Shown: one piece after another, positions 36,776-45,475 of the stretch
Numbering within the stretch: the stretch's first letter is position 1
Layout: every line of letters starts with the position of its first letter
Source of the DNA: Acinetobacter gerneri DSM 14967 = CIP 107464 = MTCC 9824
Lineage (GTDB): Bacteria > Pseudomonadota > Gammaproteobacteria > Pseudomonadales > Moraxellaceae
Direction: 5' to 3'
Length of the DNA stretch: 64,000 nt
Assembly (NCBI RefSeq): GCF_000368565.1
Contig: NZ_KB849544.1
Span: 491,994 to 555,993 of the forward strand
The notes under the pieces: generated by a model
Databases searched by the model: none
What the model was told of the DNA's origin: nothing
The model's input: only the letters and a program-made list of their open reading frames with translations
Translations under genes and position numbers: made by a program

Positions 36776-37284
36776 TGAATGTCTATCGTCTATAAATTTG
36801 AAAATGCTCAGCCTAAACTCTTACCGCTGTTCAAGCTGCTCGATCTGTTAAAATAAAACAGACAATATTGTTTATGGGTACGAATTTTACGAACTCAAGT
36901 TTTTTTCGAGAAAATTCACAAACTTTTATCGATTCTTTAATCATGACGATGCATAGCTTCGCATTTTTTAGATCAATAGATCTCTTTCATAAATCGAAAA
37001 TATACGATCATTCATTATTTTGAAAGTGGATGTTGGATATCTCTTCTCCTTCGGGAAAAGCTTAGAATGAGGGGAAATTTCGGATAGAATCCTCACCCTC
37101 TTGCGGAATATCTTCCTCATCCTTTAAAAAGGAGAGTGGATTTCATTGTAAAACCTAATTTTAATTTAATATCTATTTATGCAAGTGATCTAATAATAAG
37201 ATGCTCTTTAGTTTCAAGAGTGAATATCTAACTCACTTTGTAATACAGTTCGATAACTATGCTACTTTTTCTTTGCTACCTTTT
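36776..37284. other. Intergenic region with a degenerate palindromic repeat
   Basis: No gene. At about 37039-37141 a run of complementary motifs occurs (TCTTCTCCTTCGGGAAAAG, GAATGAGGGG, CCTCACCCTCTTGCGG, CATCCTTTAAAAAGGAGAG). The CCTC/GAGG arms and GGAGAG ends resemble worn copies of dispersed intergenic palindromes. The terminator near base 165 has a similar CTCCTTAAGGAGAGGG core. Confidence 0.45.
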
Positions 37285-37476
37285 CTACGCGACTTTCTCC
37301 ATATCAAAAACAACCAATGCTGAATAGATATTGAGCCCTTCACTATTGACCATCGTTTGGTATTTTATATTACGCATTTGCACACGATAACCGTCACGTA
37401 AACGACCAGCGATCCATTGATTGATGTGTTCTGCTAAAGCTTGCGCAGAATAATCTTCAAAACCTTGTATTTGCAT
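37285..37476 (-). CDS. Small conserved protein of unknown function
   Basis: 63 residues from the ATG at 37476, which GAGGTGTGCT precedes; the longer frame to 37521 has no RBS. Soluble, mixed composition (MQIQGFEDYSAQALAEHINQ ... VVFDMEKVA), with a pattern of one helix followed by beta strands. No motif recognised. It sits upstream of and divergent from ruvC. Confidence 0.65.
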   Translation of the reverse strand: MQIQGFEDYSAQALAEHINQWIAGRLRDGYRVQMRNIKYQTMVNSEGLNIYSALVVFDMEKVA

Positions 37477-37637
37477 AGCACACCTCTTTAATTGTTTATT
37501 ATTCGAAGCAAATAGGATCAATTTTGTCTAATTTTAAAGCATAAAATCCATTCGCATTTTATAGCTTGAAAATATGACATGCATATAACACAAATCTTAT
37601 GTAACAATAGACTGGTTATTTTTCGCAAAGTTTTACT

Positions 37638-38183
37638 ATGTCATTGATTATTGGTATTGATCCAGGTTCACGTTTAACAGGTTACGGCATTATCGAACGT
37701 GACGGTAGTAAACTACGCTTTGTCGATGCTGGTACGATTCGTACCGAAACCACTGAAATTCCTGAAAGGCTCAAACGAATATTTGCAGGCGTTGATCGTA
37801 TTGTAAAATTTCATGGTCCTACGGAAGCTGCCGTTGAACAAGTTTTTATGGCTCAAAATCCAGATTCTGCACTTAAACTTGGACAAGCACGTGGTGCTGC
37901 CATTGCTGCATTGGTCAATCTTGATCTAAAAGTTGCTGAATACACAGCGCGCCAAATCAAGCAATCTGTGGTTGGCTACGGTGCTGCCGATAAAGAGCAA
38001 GTGCAAATGATGGTGATGAAATTATTAGATTTATCTATTCGCCCACAAGCCGATGCTGCCGATGCACTTGCAGCAGCTATTTGTCATGCACATGCCTCTG
38101 GAAGTATGAGCAAACTCGCAGTACTCAACTCATTAGGGGGCATGGCACGAGGACGCAGTCGTTATAGTGGACGTAGACGCTAA
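37638..38183 (+). CDS. ruvC: Holliday junction resolvase RuvC
   Basis: Endonuclease that cuts Holliday junctions with RuvAB in recombinational repair. 181 residues. RNase H-like fold with acidic residues Asp8 ([12 protein letters not shown]), Glu near 67 ([23 protein letters not shown]) and the C-terminal [14 protein letters not shown]. The tail after residue 165 is basic ([11 protein letters not shown]). ruvA and ruvB are not adjacent, as is usual in Acinetobacter-type genomes. Confidence 0.96.
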   Translation: MSLIIGIDPGSRLTGYGIIERDGSKLRFVDAGTIRTETTEIPERLKRIFAGVDRIVKFHGPTEAAVEQVFMAQNPDSALKLGQARGAAIAALVNLDLKVAEYTARQIKQSVVGYGAADKEQVQMMVMKLLDLSIRPQADAADALAAAICHAHASGSMSKLAVLNSLGGMARGRSRYSGRRR

Positions 38184-38218
38184 TCTCGGTTTTAAAAAGC
38201 TATATTTAGGACTAAAAA

Positions 38219-38548
38219 TTAACTGAGATGCCCTGCTATATCTTTACGAATTTGCGCCAAAGATGGTTGTTTAGAATAGGTTAAAATCTTGGTTATACCT
38301 GTATCTCTGATATTTTTACTCTGTTCAGCATCAACTCGGATAATCACCAATTCTTCTAAAAACTTGCGTGAGTCTTCTTTACAGATCGCCACGCCATTAA
38401 ACTTATCAATCACTTTATATTGAGGAAAAGCTTTTTCAATTTGTTGTTTCAGGCTCAGTTTTGGAGTGCTATTCCCTCCAGTTTGGGTATAGATCACCAT
38501 CAGCACACAAAGCACTAAAACGATACCGATAATCACATATTTATCCAC
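38219..38548 (-). CDS. Membrane-anchored small protein of unknown function
   Basis: 109 residues: one N-terminal membrane helix at about 4-21 (YVIIGIVLVLCVLMVIYTQ), then a soluble domain of about 85 residues rich in Lys and Ile with one cysteine (ICKEDSRKF). It looks like a type II-oriented anchor with a periplasmic domain. No family recognised. Confidence 0.65.
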   Translation of the reverse strand: MDKYVIIGIVLVLCVLMVIYTQTGGNSTPKLSLKQQIEKAFPQYKVIDKFNGVAICKEDSRKFLEELVIIRVDAEQSKNIRDTGITKILTYSKQPSLAQIRKDIAGHLS

Positions 38549-38581
38549 CTATTTCCCCTTTATAAGATAACGACAAAAGAA

Positions 38582-38838
38582 CTAACGAAGCATTTTAAAA
38601 TGCGCAAATGGTTCAGCATCTGATAGAACTTCTTGGGCGATACCTTCCACATTCGCGCGGAGTGGACCGATATAACTCAGCTTAATCATCGCTTGCAAAT
38701 CAGCTTCTGGACCTTGGATCACAGCTTCTACATCACCATTTTCCAAGTTTTTTACATGTTTTGAGCATTTTGTTCAAACCAACGGCGATAACCCACGCCC
38801 TGAACACGCCCACGGATGATCAATTTAATGGTTTTCAT
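38582..38838 (-). pseudogene. acyP: Acylphosphatase gene, broken by a short deletion and frameshift
   Basis: Reading from the ATG at 38838, the frame gives the acylphosphatase start MKTIKLIIRGRVQGVGYRRW with the phosphate-binding Arg loop, then stops at residue 28. A second frame continues directly with VKNLENGDVEAVIQG (catalytic Asn) through to GPLRANVEGIAQEV and FKMLR, followed by a stop at 38582. About seven residues that normally join the two halves (the KLGLxGY segment) are missing, so a deletion of roughly 20 bases shifted the frame. The ATG overlaps the nnr stop codon (TGATG), showing that the two genes were translationally coupled. Confidence 0.88.
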
Positions 38839-40319
38839 CAGTTCACCACCTGATAAATTGCACTATTCATATGATGCGCTTGCAAACCGCGCTGTCCTGA
38901 TTTTGCTAAAATGTCGCCTGCTTTAGCATGTAAAGTCACAATATCATGTAAACTGATTTCTGTATGTAACTGCGCTTTTAAGCTCGCAATCATACCCGCG
39001 AGCACATCCCCCATTCCACCTGTACCCATCCCTGCATTTCCCACAGTACAAATCCATAACTCATCATCATAAGTTAAACTACCAGAGCCTTTAAGTACCC
39101 ACTGTCCCTGATATTTTTCACGTAATAAATGAATCGAATCTATACGATTATTTTCGATTTCACCAATTGAACAATCCAGTAATTTTGCAGCTTCCCCCGG
39201 ATGAGGAGTCAAATAATAATGCGAATCCAAAAGTTCAGGATTTAAAGCCAAAAACCAAAGTGCATCAGCATCCAAAACGATTTCTAAATTTTTAGCCTGA
39301 CGAATCAGTGGATACCATTGATGGTACTGACTTTCAGCCCAATCATCGCGACCAAGCCCCATGCCAAAACATACGGCATCGACATGATCCAACAAAGCTT
39401 CAATCTCTTGTTTTTCAAGTAGATTGATATCGCGAAGCATGATATTCGGCGCACGAGAAAGAATCGCTTGATGGTGTTTAGCATCACATACGACAGTGAC
39501 CTTACCAGCACCAGAGGCAAAGGCTGCTTCTGCGGACATCATCACCGCTCCACCCATTTCAGCATGACCACCCACCACCAAAACATGACCATAACTTCCC
39601 TTGTGCCCATAAGCTGCTCTTTTGGCTAAATGGACATTTTCAGGTGCAAGCTTTGCAATTGGACTTAATTCATTATCATTTGGAATCAAGGAAACAACCG
39701 AAACCTTGCCTGCATATTCCTTGCCTTTTCCAGTAAAAAGACCTGCTTTTAATGCTAAAACAGTAAATGTAAAATCCGCCTTGATACAGATCGGTAGGGT
39801 TTGCCCTGTATTTGCGTTAAGCCCACTTGGGATATCAATCGCAACTTTTAAACCGTCCTGACGATTTACACATTGAATGATCCGCTGCCAATTCTCATCC
39901 AAATCTCGGTTTAAACCAATGCCAAATAGTGCATCAATATGACAATCGAATTGCTGATCCAAGTGATGATCGAACTGATCATTTGATAGATTAATCTTGT
40001 GAATATTGACCTGATTTTGCAGTGCTGTTTCATAGGCTGCATGTAAATCTTTGGATGTGCCGAGCTCAGTTGCAAAAACTGCAATCCGATATCCCCACTG
40101 ACTTAAATAAGTCGCAATACAATAACCATCACCCGCATTATTTCCAGCACCACACCACACTGCGATTTTTTTAATATTGAGTAATTGAAATTGCTCATGC
40201 AGGCGCTGAGCAATACTCCAAGCCACTTGCTGCATCAAACCATAGGAACTATTTTGCTGCTCAAACCAACGACGTTCCCATGCTTGTATCTGCTGGCTAT
40301 GATAAACTTGTTGATGCAT
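38838..40319 (-). CDS. nnr: Bifunctional NAD(P)H-hydrate epimerase / ADP-dependent dehydratase
   Basis: Repairs damaged NADH and NADPH hydrates. 493 residues: N-terminal YjeF epimerase domain (about 1-210, with CGAGNNAGDGYCIATYL near 55 and AIDIPSGLNANTGQ), and C-terminal ribokinase-like dehydratase domain (about 220-493, with VVGGHAEMGGAVMMSAEAA, LTPHPGEAAKLL and the NAGMGTGGMGDVLAGMIASL anion site). Divergent from queG with 23 bases between, the same neighbourhood as yjeF/yjeS in E. coli. The broken acylphosphatase gene overlaps its stop codon. Confidence 0.95.
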   Translation of the reverse strand: MHQQVYHSQQIQAWERRWFEQQNSSYGLMQQVAWSIAQRLHEQFQLLNIKKIAVWCGAGNNAGDGYCIATYLSQWGYRIAVFATELGTSKDLHAAYETALQNQVNIHKINLSNDQFDHHLDQQFDCHIDALFGIGLNRDLDENWQRIIQCVNRQDGLKVAIDIPSGLNANTGQTLPICIKADFTFTVLALKAGLFTGKGKEYAGKVSVVSLIPNDNELSPIAKLAPENVHLAKRAAYGHKGSYGHVLVVGGHAEMGGAVMMSAEAAFASGAGKVTVVCDAKHHQAILSRAPNIMLRDINLLEKQEIEALLDHVDAVCFGMGLGRDDWAESQYHQWYPLIRQAKNLEIVLDADALWFLALNPELLDSHYYLTPHPGEAAKLLDCSIGEIENNRIDSIHLLREKYQGQWVLKGSGSLTYDDELWICTVGNAGMGTGGMGDVLAGMIASLKAQLHTEISLHDIVTLHAKAGDILAKSGQRGLQAHHMNSAIYQVVN

Positions 40320-40342
40320 TATTTTTCCTTTTGATCTGATTT

Positions 40343-41443
40343 ATGGCATCTTCATCTTCTAAAAAACTCATCAGCGAACTTATTGATCCAGAAGCATTAA
40401 AATCATGGATTAAAGCTGAAGCCTTAGCATTAGGCTTTGCTGATTGTGTCATTGCCAAGCCAGATGCTCAAGCAGAATTGCCACGTTTTAAAGAATATAT
40501 TAAACGTGGATATCATGGTGATATGAAATTTTTAGAGGAAAATCTAGAAAAACGTGCTGACCCCACACTGCTTGTACCTGGTACAAAAAGTGTGATTTGT
40601 GTCAGGATGAATTATTTAGTAGAAAAACCTGAGCCCCGCTTTGTTCCAGATGAACCCAATTCAGCGATTATCGCACGCTATGCGCGTGGACGTGATTATC
40701 ACAAAATCATGCGTGGACGTTTAAAAACATTAGCAACAAAAATACGTGAAAAAGTAGGTGAATTTGAATCTCGTCCTTTTGCAGATTCTGCGCCAGTTTT
40801 TGAAAAATCTTTGGCTGAAAATGCGGGAATGGGCTGGACGGGCAAACACACTTTACTTATCCACAAAAAATCAGGCTCTTTTTTTGTTTTGGGCGAACTG
40901 TTCACTTCACTTGAATTACCATTCGATCAAGCTGCAACGAAACACTGTGGCTCCTGTTCAGCCTGTATCGACATTTGCCCGACAAAGGCCATCGTTGAAC
41001 CTTATATGCTGGATGCCAGAAAATGTATTGCCTACCTCACCATTGAATATAAAGGCATTATTCCTGAAGATTTACGCAGAGGCATTGGCAATCGGGTCTT
41101 TGGTTGTGATGACTGCCAACTCATTTGCCCTTGGAATCGTTTTGCCAAAAAAGCCAGTATTGAGGATTTCAATCCACGGCATGGTCTGGATCAGGTTTCA
41201 CTTTTGGATTTATGGAAGTGGGATGAAGAAACTTTTTTAAGCTGCACCGAAGGTAGCCCGATACGACGTACTGGCTTTCAAAGCTTTAAACGTAATATTG
41301 CGATTGGCTTGGGAAATGCGCCATTTTCACAAGAAATTGTTCAGGCATTAGAGCAAGACTTCCCTGCTCATGATGATATTGTGCAAGTCCATGTTGACTG
41401 GGCTCTACAAGAACAGCAACTCAAATTAAAACAAACTTTGTAA
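40343..41443 (+). CDS. queG: Epoxyqueuosine reductase
   Basis: Last enzyme of queuosine synthesis; reduces epoxyqueuosine in tRNA to queuosine with cobalamin and two [4Fe-4S] clusters. 366 residues. Cluster motifs CGSCSACIDICP and CDDCQLICPWN are both complete; upstream DSAPVFEKSLAENAGMGWTGKHT is the conserved cobalamin/substrate region. A C-terminal HEAT-like segment closes the protein. Divergent from nnr. Acinetobacter must obtain or make cobalamin for this isoenzyme to work. Confidence 0.96.
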   Translation: MASSSSKKLISELIDPEALKSWIKAEALALGFADCVIAKPDAQAELPRFKEYIKRGYHGDMKFLEENLEKRADPTLLVPGTKSVICVRMNYLVEKPEPRFVPDEPNSAIIARYARGRDYHKIMRGRLKTLATKIREKVGEFESRPFADSAPVFEKSLAENAGMGWTGKHTLLIHKKSGSFFVLGELFTSLELPFDQAATKHCGSCSACIDICPTKAIVEPYMLDARKCIAYLTIEYKGIIPEDLRRGIGNRVFGCDDCQLICPWNRFAKKASIEDFNPRHGLDQVSLLDLWKWDEETFLSCTEGSPIRRTGFQSFKRNIAIGLGNAPFSQEIVQALEQDFPAHDDIVQVHVDWALQEQQLKLKQTL

Positions 41444-41734
41444 GGAACGTGCAAAAAACTGCGTGTAGAAATCAACTGACCTATTTCTTACAAAATTTGC
41501 AAATTTTATGACTTTTAGCAACAAATATAGAAATTTTAATTTTTTATAAAAACATATATTGTGACTAAATATCGCAATATATGGTAAATATTGCAAATAA
41601 ATATTGAATAGTTTTTATCTAAAAGTTTCCAATTTTCAATCAGTAAAATTGATGTATTTTGAGATGATTTACCCTTTTCTCAAAAAAATATTCGGGTAAG
41701 ATGTTATTAATCTTAAAATAAGTTTGGATAAAAC
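41444..41734. other. Upstream region of bioB
   Basis: 291 AT-rich bases without a gene. A CAATAT/ATATTG motif recurs (ATATTGTG, CGCAATATATGG, AATATTGC, AATATTG) between about 41560 and 41610. No BirA-type operator was recognised. Confidence 0.4.
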
Positions 41735-42724
41735 ATGCAAGTACGCAATGATTGGAGTCGTGAAGAAATTCAGGCACTTTATAATCAGCCATTTATGGAT
41801 TTGGTCTTCCAAGCACAGCAAGTTCATCGCCAATATTTTGATGCAAATACGATTCAAGTCAGTACCTTACTGTCGATCAAAACAGGGAAATGTCCTGAAG
41901 ACTGTAAATATTGTTCACAATCAGCACACTACGACTCAAAGCTTGAAGCTGAAAAGCGTATCGCTGTAGATAAAGTCATTAGTGAAGCAAAAGAAGCCTT
42001 AGCTTCGGGTTCTTCTCGTTTTTGTATGGGCGCTGCTTGGCGTAACCCGCATGAACGCGACATGCCTTATGTTTTAGAAATGGTTCGTGAAGTTAAAGCC
42101 TTAGGTCTTGAGACATGTATGACGCTGGGCATGCTCAATGAATCTCAAGCATCGCGTTTAAAAGATGCAGGTTTGGATTATTACAATCACAACCTAGATA
42201 CTTCTCGTGAATACTATAGCAACATTATTAGTACCCGTACTTTTGATGACCGACTAAATACTCTAGATTTTGTACGTAAAGCTGGTATGAAAGTATGTAG
42301 TGGCGGCATCGTTGGATTAGGTGAAAATGAAAGTGATCGTATCGGTTTATTGCATGAACTTGCGACACTTGCTATTCATCCAGAATCAGTGCCAATCAAC
42401 ATGCTCGTGCCAATCGAAGGTACACCGCTTGCAGATGTAGAAAAGTTAGATGTCACTGATTGGATTCGTACGATCGCAGTAGCACGTATCATTATGCCGA
42501 AAAGTTATATCCGTCTATCCGCAGGTCGTGAATCATTAACTGATTCAGATCAAGCACTTGCATTTATGGCTGGTGCAAATTCACTATTTTCAGGTGAAAA
42601 GCTGTTAACGACTCCTAATGCTGGTGAAGGTAAAGATCGCCAATTATTTTCTAAACTCGGCTTAAAAGCTGAAAAAGCAAAGCCAACGGTTGCTGAACTT
42701 ACTGTCGATGCAATGGCAAGCTAA
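41735..42724 (+). CDS. bioB: Biotin synthase
   Basis: Radical SAM enzyme that inserts sulfur into dethiobiotin. 329 residues. [4Fe-4S] motif Cys53-x3-Cys57-x2-Cys60 ([17 protein letters not shown]), [37 protein letters not shown] in pieces (TLGML, then YYNHNLDT), [12 protein letters not shown] and the [2Fe-2S] Arg region [10 protein letters not shown]. Alone here; bioA, F, D and C are not in the window. Confidence 0.97.
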   Translation: MQVRNDWSREEIQALYNQPFMDLVFQAQQVHRQYFDANTIQVSTLLSIKTGKCPEDCKYCSQSAHYDSKLEAEKRIAVDKVISEAKEALASGSSRFCMGAAWRNPHERDMPYVLEMVREVKALGLETCMTLGMLNESQASRLKDAGLDYYNHNLDTSREYYSNIISTRTFDDRLNTLDFVRKAGMKVCSGGIVGLGENESDRIGLLHELATLAIHPESVPINMLVPIEGTPLADVEKLDVTDWIRTIAVARIIMPKSYIRLSAGRESLTDSDQALAFMAGANSLFSGEKLLTTPNAGEGKDRQLFSKLGLKAEKAKPTVAELTVDAMAS

Positions 42725-42741
42725 TCCTGTATCCGCTTCAA

Positions 42742-42779
42742 TAAAGTAAAAAGTAGTTCAACTGCTTTTTACTTTTTTT
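42742..42779 (+). terminator. Intrinsic terminator of bioB
   Basis: AAAGTAAAAAGTAG pairs with CTGCTTTTTACTTT across a short loop, followed by T. Confidence 0.85.
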
Positions 42780-42925
42780 AATAGATTCTTCACATAAATA
42801 ATTCATGATTAAAACAACATTACATCAGCTATAAATAAAATAAACATACCCTCTCATATGTAATTAATTGTATTCACTAAACCATTCAAATGTGATTTTT
42901 CTTAAACAAATATTAAAAGATATTT

Positions 42926-42951
42926 TGTGATGAATATCACATATTTATAAT
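42926..42951 (+). promoter_or_regulatory. Perfect CRP-type palindrome abutting a TATAAT box, upstream of the META lipoprotein gene
   Basis: TGTGATGAATATCACA (42926-42941) matches TGTGA-N6-TCACA at all ten positions. TATAAT follows at 42946-42951. The palindrome centre would be about 23 bases before the likely transcription start, covering the spacer/-35 zone, a position more typical of repression than of activation. Confidence 0.55.
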
Positions 42952-42978
42952 GCCAGCCAATTATGAGGAGTGATATCT

Positions 42979-43416
42979 ATGTTAAAAAATACTTTAATCG
43001 TAACTGGTTTAATTGCATCAGTAAGCATGGTTGGTTGTGCAAGCGTGAATCCTTCTACAGAACGTAATCTTAACCAATTGCAAAATAAAAATTGGGTATT
43101 GAGCCAACTTGGTGGCACAGCTTATAAAGCTGATCCAAATCAATCAAGCGTACCGCAAATCACTTTCAATAATTTGCAAATGAGTGGTACTGACGGATGT
43201 AATTCTTTTAATGGCGGTTATGCTGTTAAAGGTCAAAAAATCAAATTTTCAAGTATCAGCTCAACAGCTAAAGCCTGTTTAAATGCAACTGATTTGCCTG
43301 AAAAATTCAAAGTTGCACTGAACGACGTACAAAGCTATAAAGCTTCTGACGATAAACTTGAGTTTTTAAATCAAGATCGTAAAGTCATCATGATCTTTGA
43401 AAATAAAACCAACTAA
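42979..43416 (+). CDS. META-domain lipoprotein (HslJ-like)
   Basis: 145 residues from the ATG at 42979, with GAGGAG eight bases upstream; a GTG at 42970 is in frame but sits on the RBS. Lipoprotein signal with lipobox MVGC (Cys20). The META/HslJ domain covers about residues 35-140: NWVLSQLGGTAYK, ITFNNLQMSGTDGCNSFNGGY, STAKACL. HslJ is linked to novobiocin resistance and heat shock in E. coli; META proteins are otherwise of unclear function. The promoter region holds a perfect CRP-type palindrome. Confidence 0.9.
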   Translation: MLKNTLIVTGLIASVSMVGCASVNPSTERNLNQLQNKNWVLSQLGGTAYKADPNQSSVPQITFNNLQMSGTDGCNSFNGGYAVKGQKIKFSSISSTAKACLNATDLPEKFKVALNDVQSYKASDDKLEFLNQDRKVIMIFENKTN

Positions 43417-43460
43417 TAGATTTTAAATAGTTCATCATCACTGATGAGCTATTGATTGAT

Positions 43461-43484
43461 GGGCTTTCATCTGGCCGAAAGCCC
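43461..43484 (+). terminator. Intrinsic terminator of the META lipoprotein gene
   Basis: GGGCTTTC / GAAAGCCC, an 8-bp perfect stem with TTCTATTTC after it. Confidence 0.75.
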
Positions 43485-43749
43485 TTCTATTTCAAAATAC
43501 AACTTATTCACCATTTTACTTAATACAAAAATGAATATAAAACGAGATAAAATCGCTATTTCTAGCATGAATATTCATTTGCATGACATTTAAAATAGTT
43601 TCTAAATCACATAAATACAAAGATGCTCTTTTAAAATACTTTTACTTTGACATATCAGACTTTTCAATTAGAAACTTCGCAGCTTTTGCATTAAGATAGT
43701 CAGTTCAGTTCCCACTGAATTTTGCATTACTCATTATTTAAGGTTTTAT
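43485..43749. other. Upstream region of dnaB
   Basis: 265 bases, AT-rich, presumed promoter of dnaB. Nothing else supported. Confidence 0.4.
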
Positions 43750-45198
43750 ATGTCACAGGCAACTGCCAAAGCAGCTCCATCTTCTTCAAAATCAGACAAT
43801 AAGAATAATGAAACTTCCAATCAATTGAAGGAATTTCGCACACCACCGCATAACCTAGCCATTGAGCAAGCGGTACTCGCAGCATTGATGACAGTTGCCG
43901 AATCATTTGAACAAGTCAGTGATGTATTAAATGAAAATGACTTTTATGCAACAAGACATAAATACATTTATCGTGCAATTGAAAAATTAGCCCAAGAAAG
44001 TTCGCCCTATGATGCGGTCTTGGTAAATGATTGGCTAATCAAACAAAATCTCTTAGATGCGATTGGTGGCGAAGAATATTTAATGCAATTGATGGCTGAT
44101 TCTCCATCAAGTTTTTATAATCTTGAAACCTATGCCAATAAAATTAAGGAATTTGCGACTTTACGTAGCATGATCAAAGTCGGCAATGAAATCCTACAAA
44201 ATGCTTATGACACCAAAGGTCGTGAAGTCAGTGAAATTTTGGATTTGGCAGAAACCAATATTTTCTCTATCGCTGAACAACATAACAACAATGCCAAGGC
44301 GCAAGGTCCGAAAGCGATTACTTCAGTCGTGGCAGATGTATTTGATAAGTTAAATGAACTTTCCCAAATGGAAGGCAATATTACTGGTTTAACGACGGGC
44401 TTCCTTGAGTTAGATAATAAAACGTCAGGGATGCAAGCGGGTGATATGATTATTGTCGCTGCTCGTCCTTCGATGGGTAAAACCACATTTGCCATGAATC
44501 TGGTAGAAAGTGTCTTATTTAACTGCGACTTACCTGCACTGGTATTTTCGATGGAGATGCCAGCAGATTCGATTGCTATGCGTCTGATTTCATCTTACGG
44601 TAAAGTCCACCAAGGGCATTTGCGTTCAGGGAAATTAGATGGTGATGAATGGTCTAAAGTTACTGGCACCATTTTACAACTTCAAGAAAAACATCTATAT
44701 ATTGATGATTCATCTGCCCTACCTCCAACGGAAGTTCGAGCACGAGCGAGACGTATAGCCAAGCAGCATGGGGGCAAACTCGGTTGTATCATGATCGATT
44801 ACCTACAATTGATGAAAGTGCCAGGCATGGGTGATAACCGTGTTGGTGAGATTGGTGAAATTTCACGAAGTTTAAAAGCTTTAGCCAAAGAAATGATGTG
44901 CCCTGTTATTGCACTTTCACAGTTGAACCGTTCTCTGGAAAACCGACCAAATAAACGCCCTGTGATGTCAGATTTGCGTGAATCGGGTGCGATCGAGCAG
45001 GATGCCGATTTGATCATGTTTATTTATCGTGATGAAGTTTATAACAAAGAATCTAAAGAAGCAGGAACTGCTGAAATCATCATTGGTAAACAACGTAACG
45101 GCCCTATTGGTACTGTTCGTCTTGCTTTTGAAGGTCAATACACCCGCTTTAGTAACTTATCGCCTGAGTACTATGCTCAGTATGATGATGAAGAATAA
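43750..45198 (+). CDS. dnaB: Replicative DNA helicase DnaB
   Basis: Hexameric 5'-3' helicase at the replication fork. 482 residues: a disordered Ser/Lys/Asn-rich lead (1-25), the N-terminal DnaG-binding domain (30-135), a linker, then the RecA-like domain with Walker A ARPSMGKTT at about 238-246, IDYLQLM Walker B and LRESGAIEQDADLIMFIYRDE, ending with FEGQYTRFSNL. No intein. The gene is followed by alr, as in many gammaproteobacteria, but here 700 bases with an antisense RNA candidate separate them. Confidence 0.97.
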   Translation: MSQATAKAAPSSSKSDNKNNETSNQLKEFRTPPHNLAIEQAVLAALMTVAESFEQVSDVLNENDFYATRHKYIYRAIEKLAQESSPYDAVLVNDWLIKQNLLDAIGGEEYLMQLMADSPSSFYNLETYANKIKEFATLRSMIKVGNEILQNAYDTKGREVSEILDLAETNIFSIAEQHNNNAKAQGPKAITSVVADVFDKLNELSQMEGNITGLTTGFLELDNKTSGMQAGDMIIVAARPSMGKTTFAMNLVESVLFNCDLPALVFSMEMPADSIAMRLISSYGKVHQGHLRSGKLDGDEWSKVTGTILQLQEKHLYIDDSSALPPTEVRARARRIAKQHGGKLGCIMIDYLQLMKVPGMGDNRVGEIGEISRSLKALAKEMMCPVIALSQLNRSLENRPNKRPVMSDLRESGAIEQDADLIMFIYRDEVYNKESKEAGTAEIIIGKQRNGPIGTVRLAFEGQYTRFSNLSPEYYAQYDDEE

Positions 45199-45218
45199 AG
45201 GCCAATCAAATGATCATA

Positions 45219-45247
45219 TTGCATACAAATTTTGTTTGTATTATGAT
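45219..45247 (+). promoter_or_regulatory. Sigma70-type promoter for an antisense RNA
   Basis: TTGCAT (45219-45224), a spacer of exactly 17 bases, then TATGAT (45242-45247). Four of six and five of six consensus matches. Transcription would begin near 45254, in the 3' flank of dnaB. Confidence 0.6.
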
Positions 45248-45292
45248 TTACTTGGAGAGATTGAGTAGCTGTAACTACCCAATCCGTTCAGG

Positions 45293-45358
45293 TTAATACA
45301 CTGATTGAGAAATCAATATAAGCACCAGAACGATAACGATGGTTCCGAACTGTCGCAT
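45293..45358 (-). CDS. 21-residue hydrophobic peptide, Ibs-like type I toxin candidate
   Basis: ATG at 45358 with GGAGGT (45364-45369) five bases upstream, the best ribosome-binding site in this part of the window. The peptide starts MRQFG, continues with an unbroken run of Ile, Val and Leu (TIVIVLVLILIS) and ends LISQSVY, stop at 45293. Length and hydrophobic profile fit a single membrane-inserting helix. The Ibs toxins of E. coli are 18-19 residues and end LISFSAY (from memory), so the LIS-x-S-x-Y tail is shared. A promoter for this strand is not obvious. Function is inferred; it could be another small membrane protein. Confidence 0.6.
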   Translation of the reverse strand: MRQFGTIVIVLVLILISQSVY

Positions 45359-45446
45359 CGTCGACCTCCAAGAGTTAATGCAACATTGAACTGTTACGGT
45401 CGCCCTAGCCTTATGCTTAAGGCAAAGCAAATGTAACATAAATATT

Positions 45447-45473
45447 AAAAGCCTCTACACATTAGGGGCTTTT
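45447..45473. terminator. Bidirectional intrinsic terminator
   Basis: 9-bp stem AAAAGCCTC / GGGGCTTTT with a 9-base loop. T-rich tail on the plus strand; a TTTTAATATTT tail on the minus strand. Confidence 0.8.
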
Positions 45474-45475
45474 AT

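Larger units (their letters stand above)
45254..45475 (+). ncRNA. Candidate antisense RNA (Sib-like antitoxin) opposite a hydrophobic micro-ORF
   Basis: From the promoter at 45219-45247 to the terminator at 45447-45473, about 220 bases with no plus-strand coding potential. The transcript would begin with a hairpin (TTGAGTAG / CTACCCAA, one mismatch) and include a second (GCCTTA / TAAGGC, 45407-45422). It is fully complementary to the minus-strand ORF at 45293-45358 and to its ribosome-binding site. This matches the arrangement of Sib RNAs over ibs toxin genes. Existence of the transcript is inferred from promoter and terminator only; read-through from dnaB would also produce it. Confidence 0.5.

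Noticed and set aside
41444-41734. BirA operator before bioB
   Set aside because: No TTGTAAAC-type inverted repeat was found.
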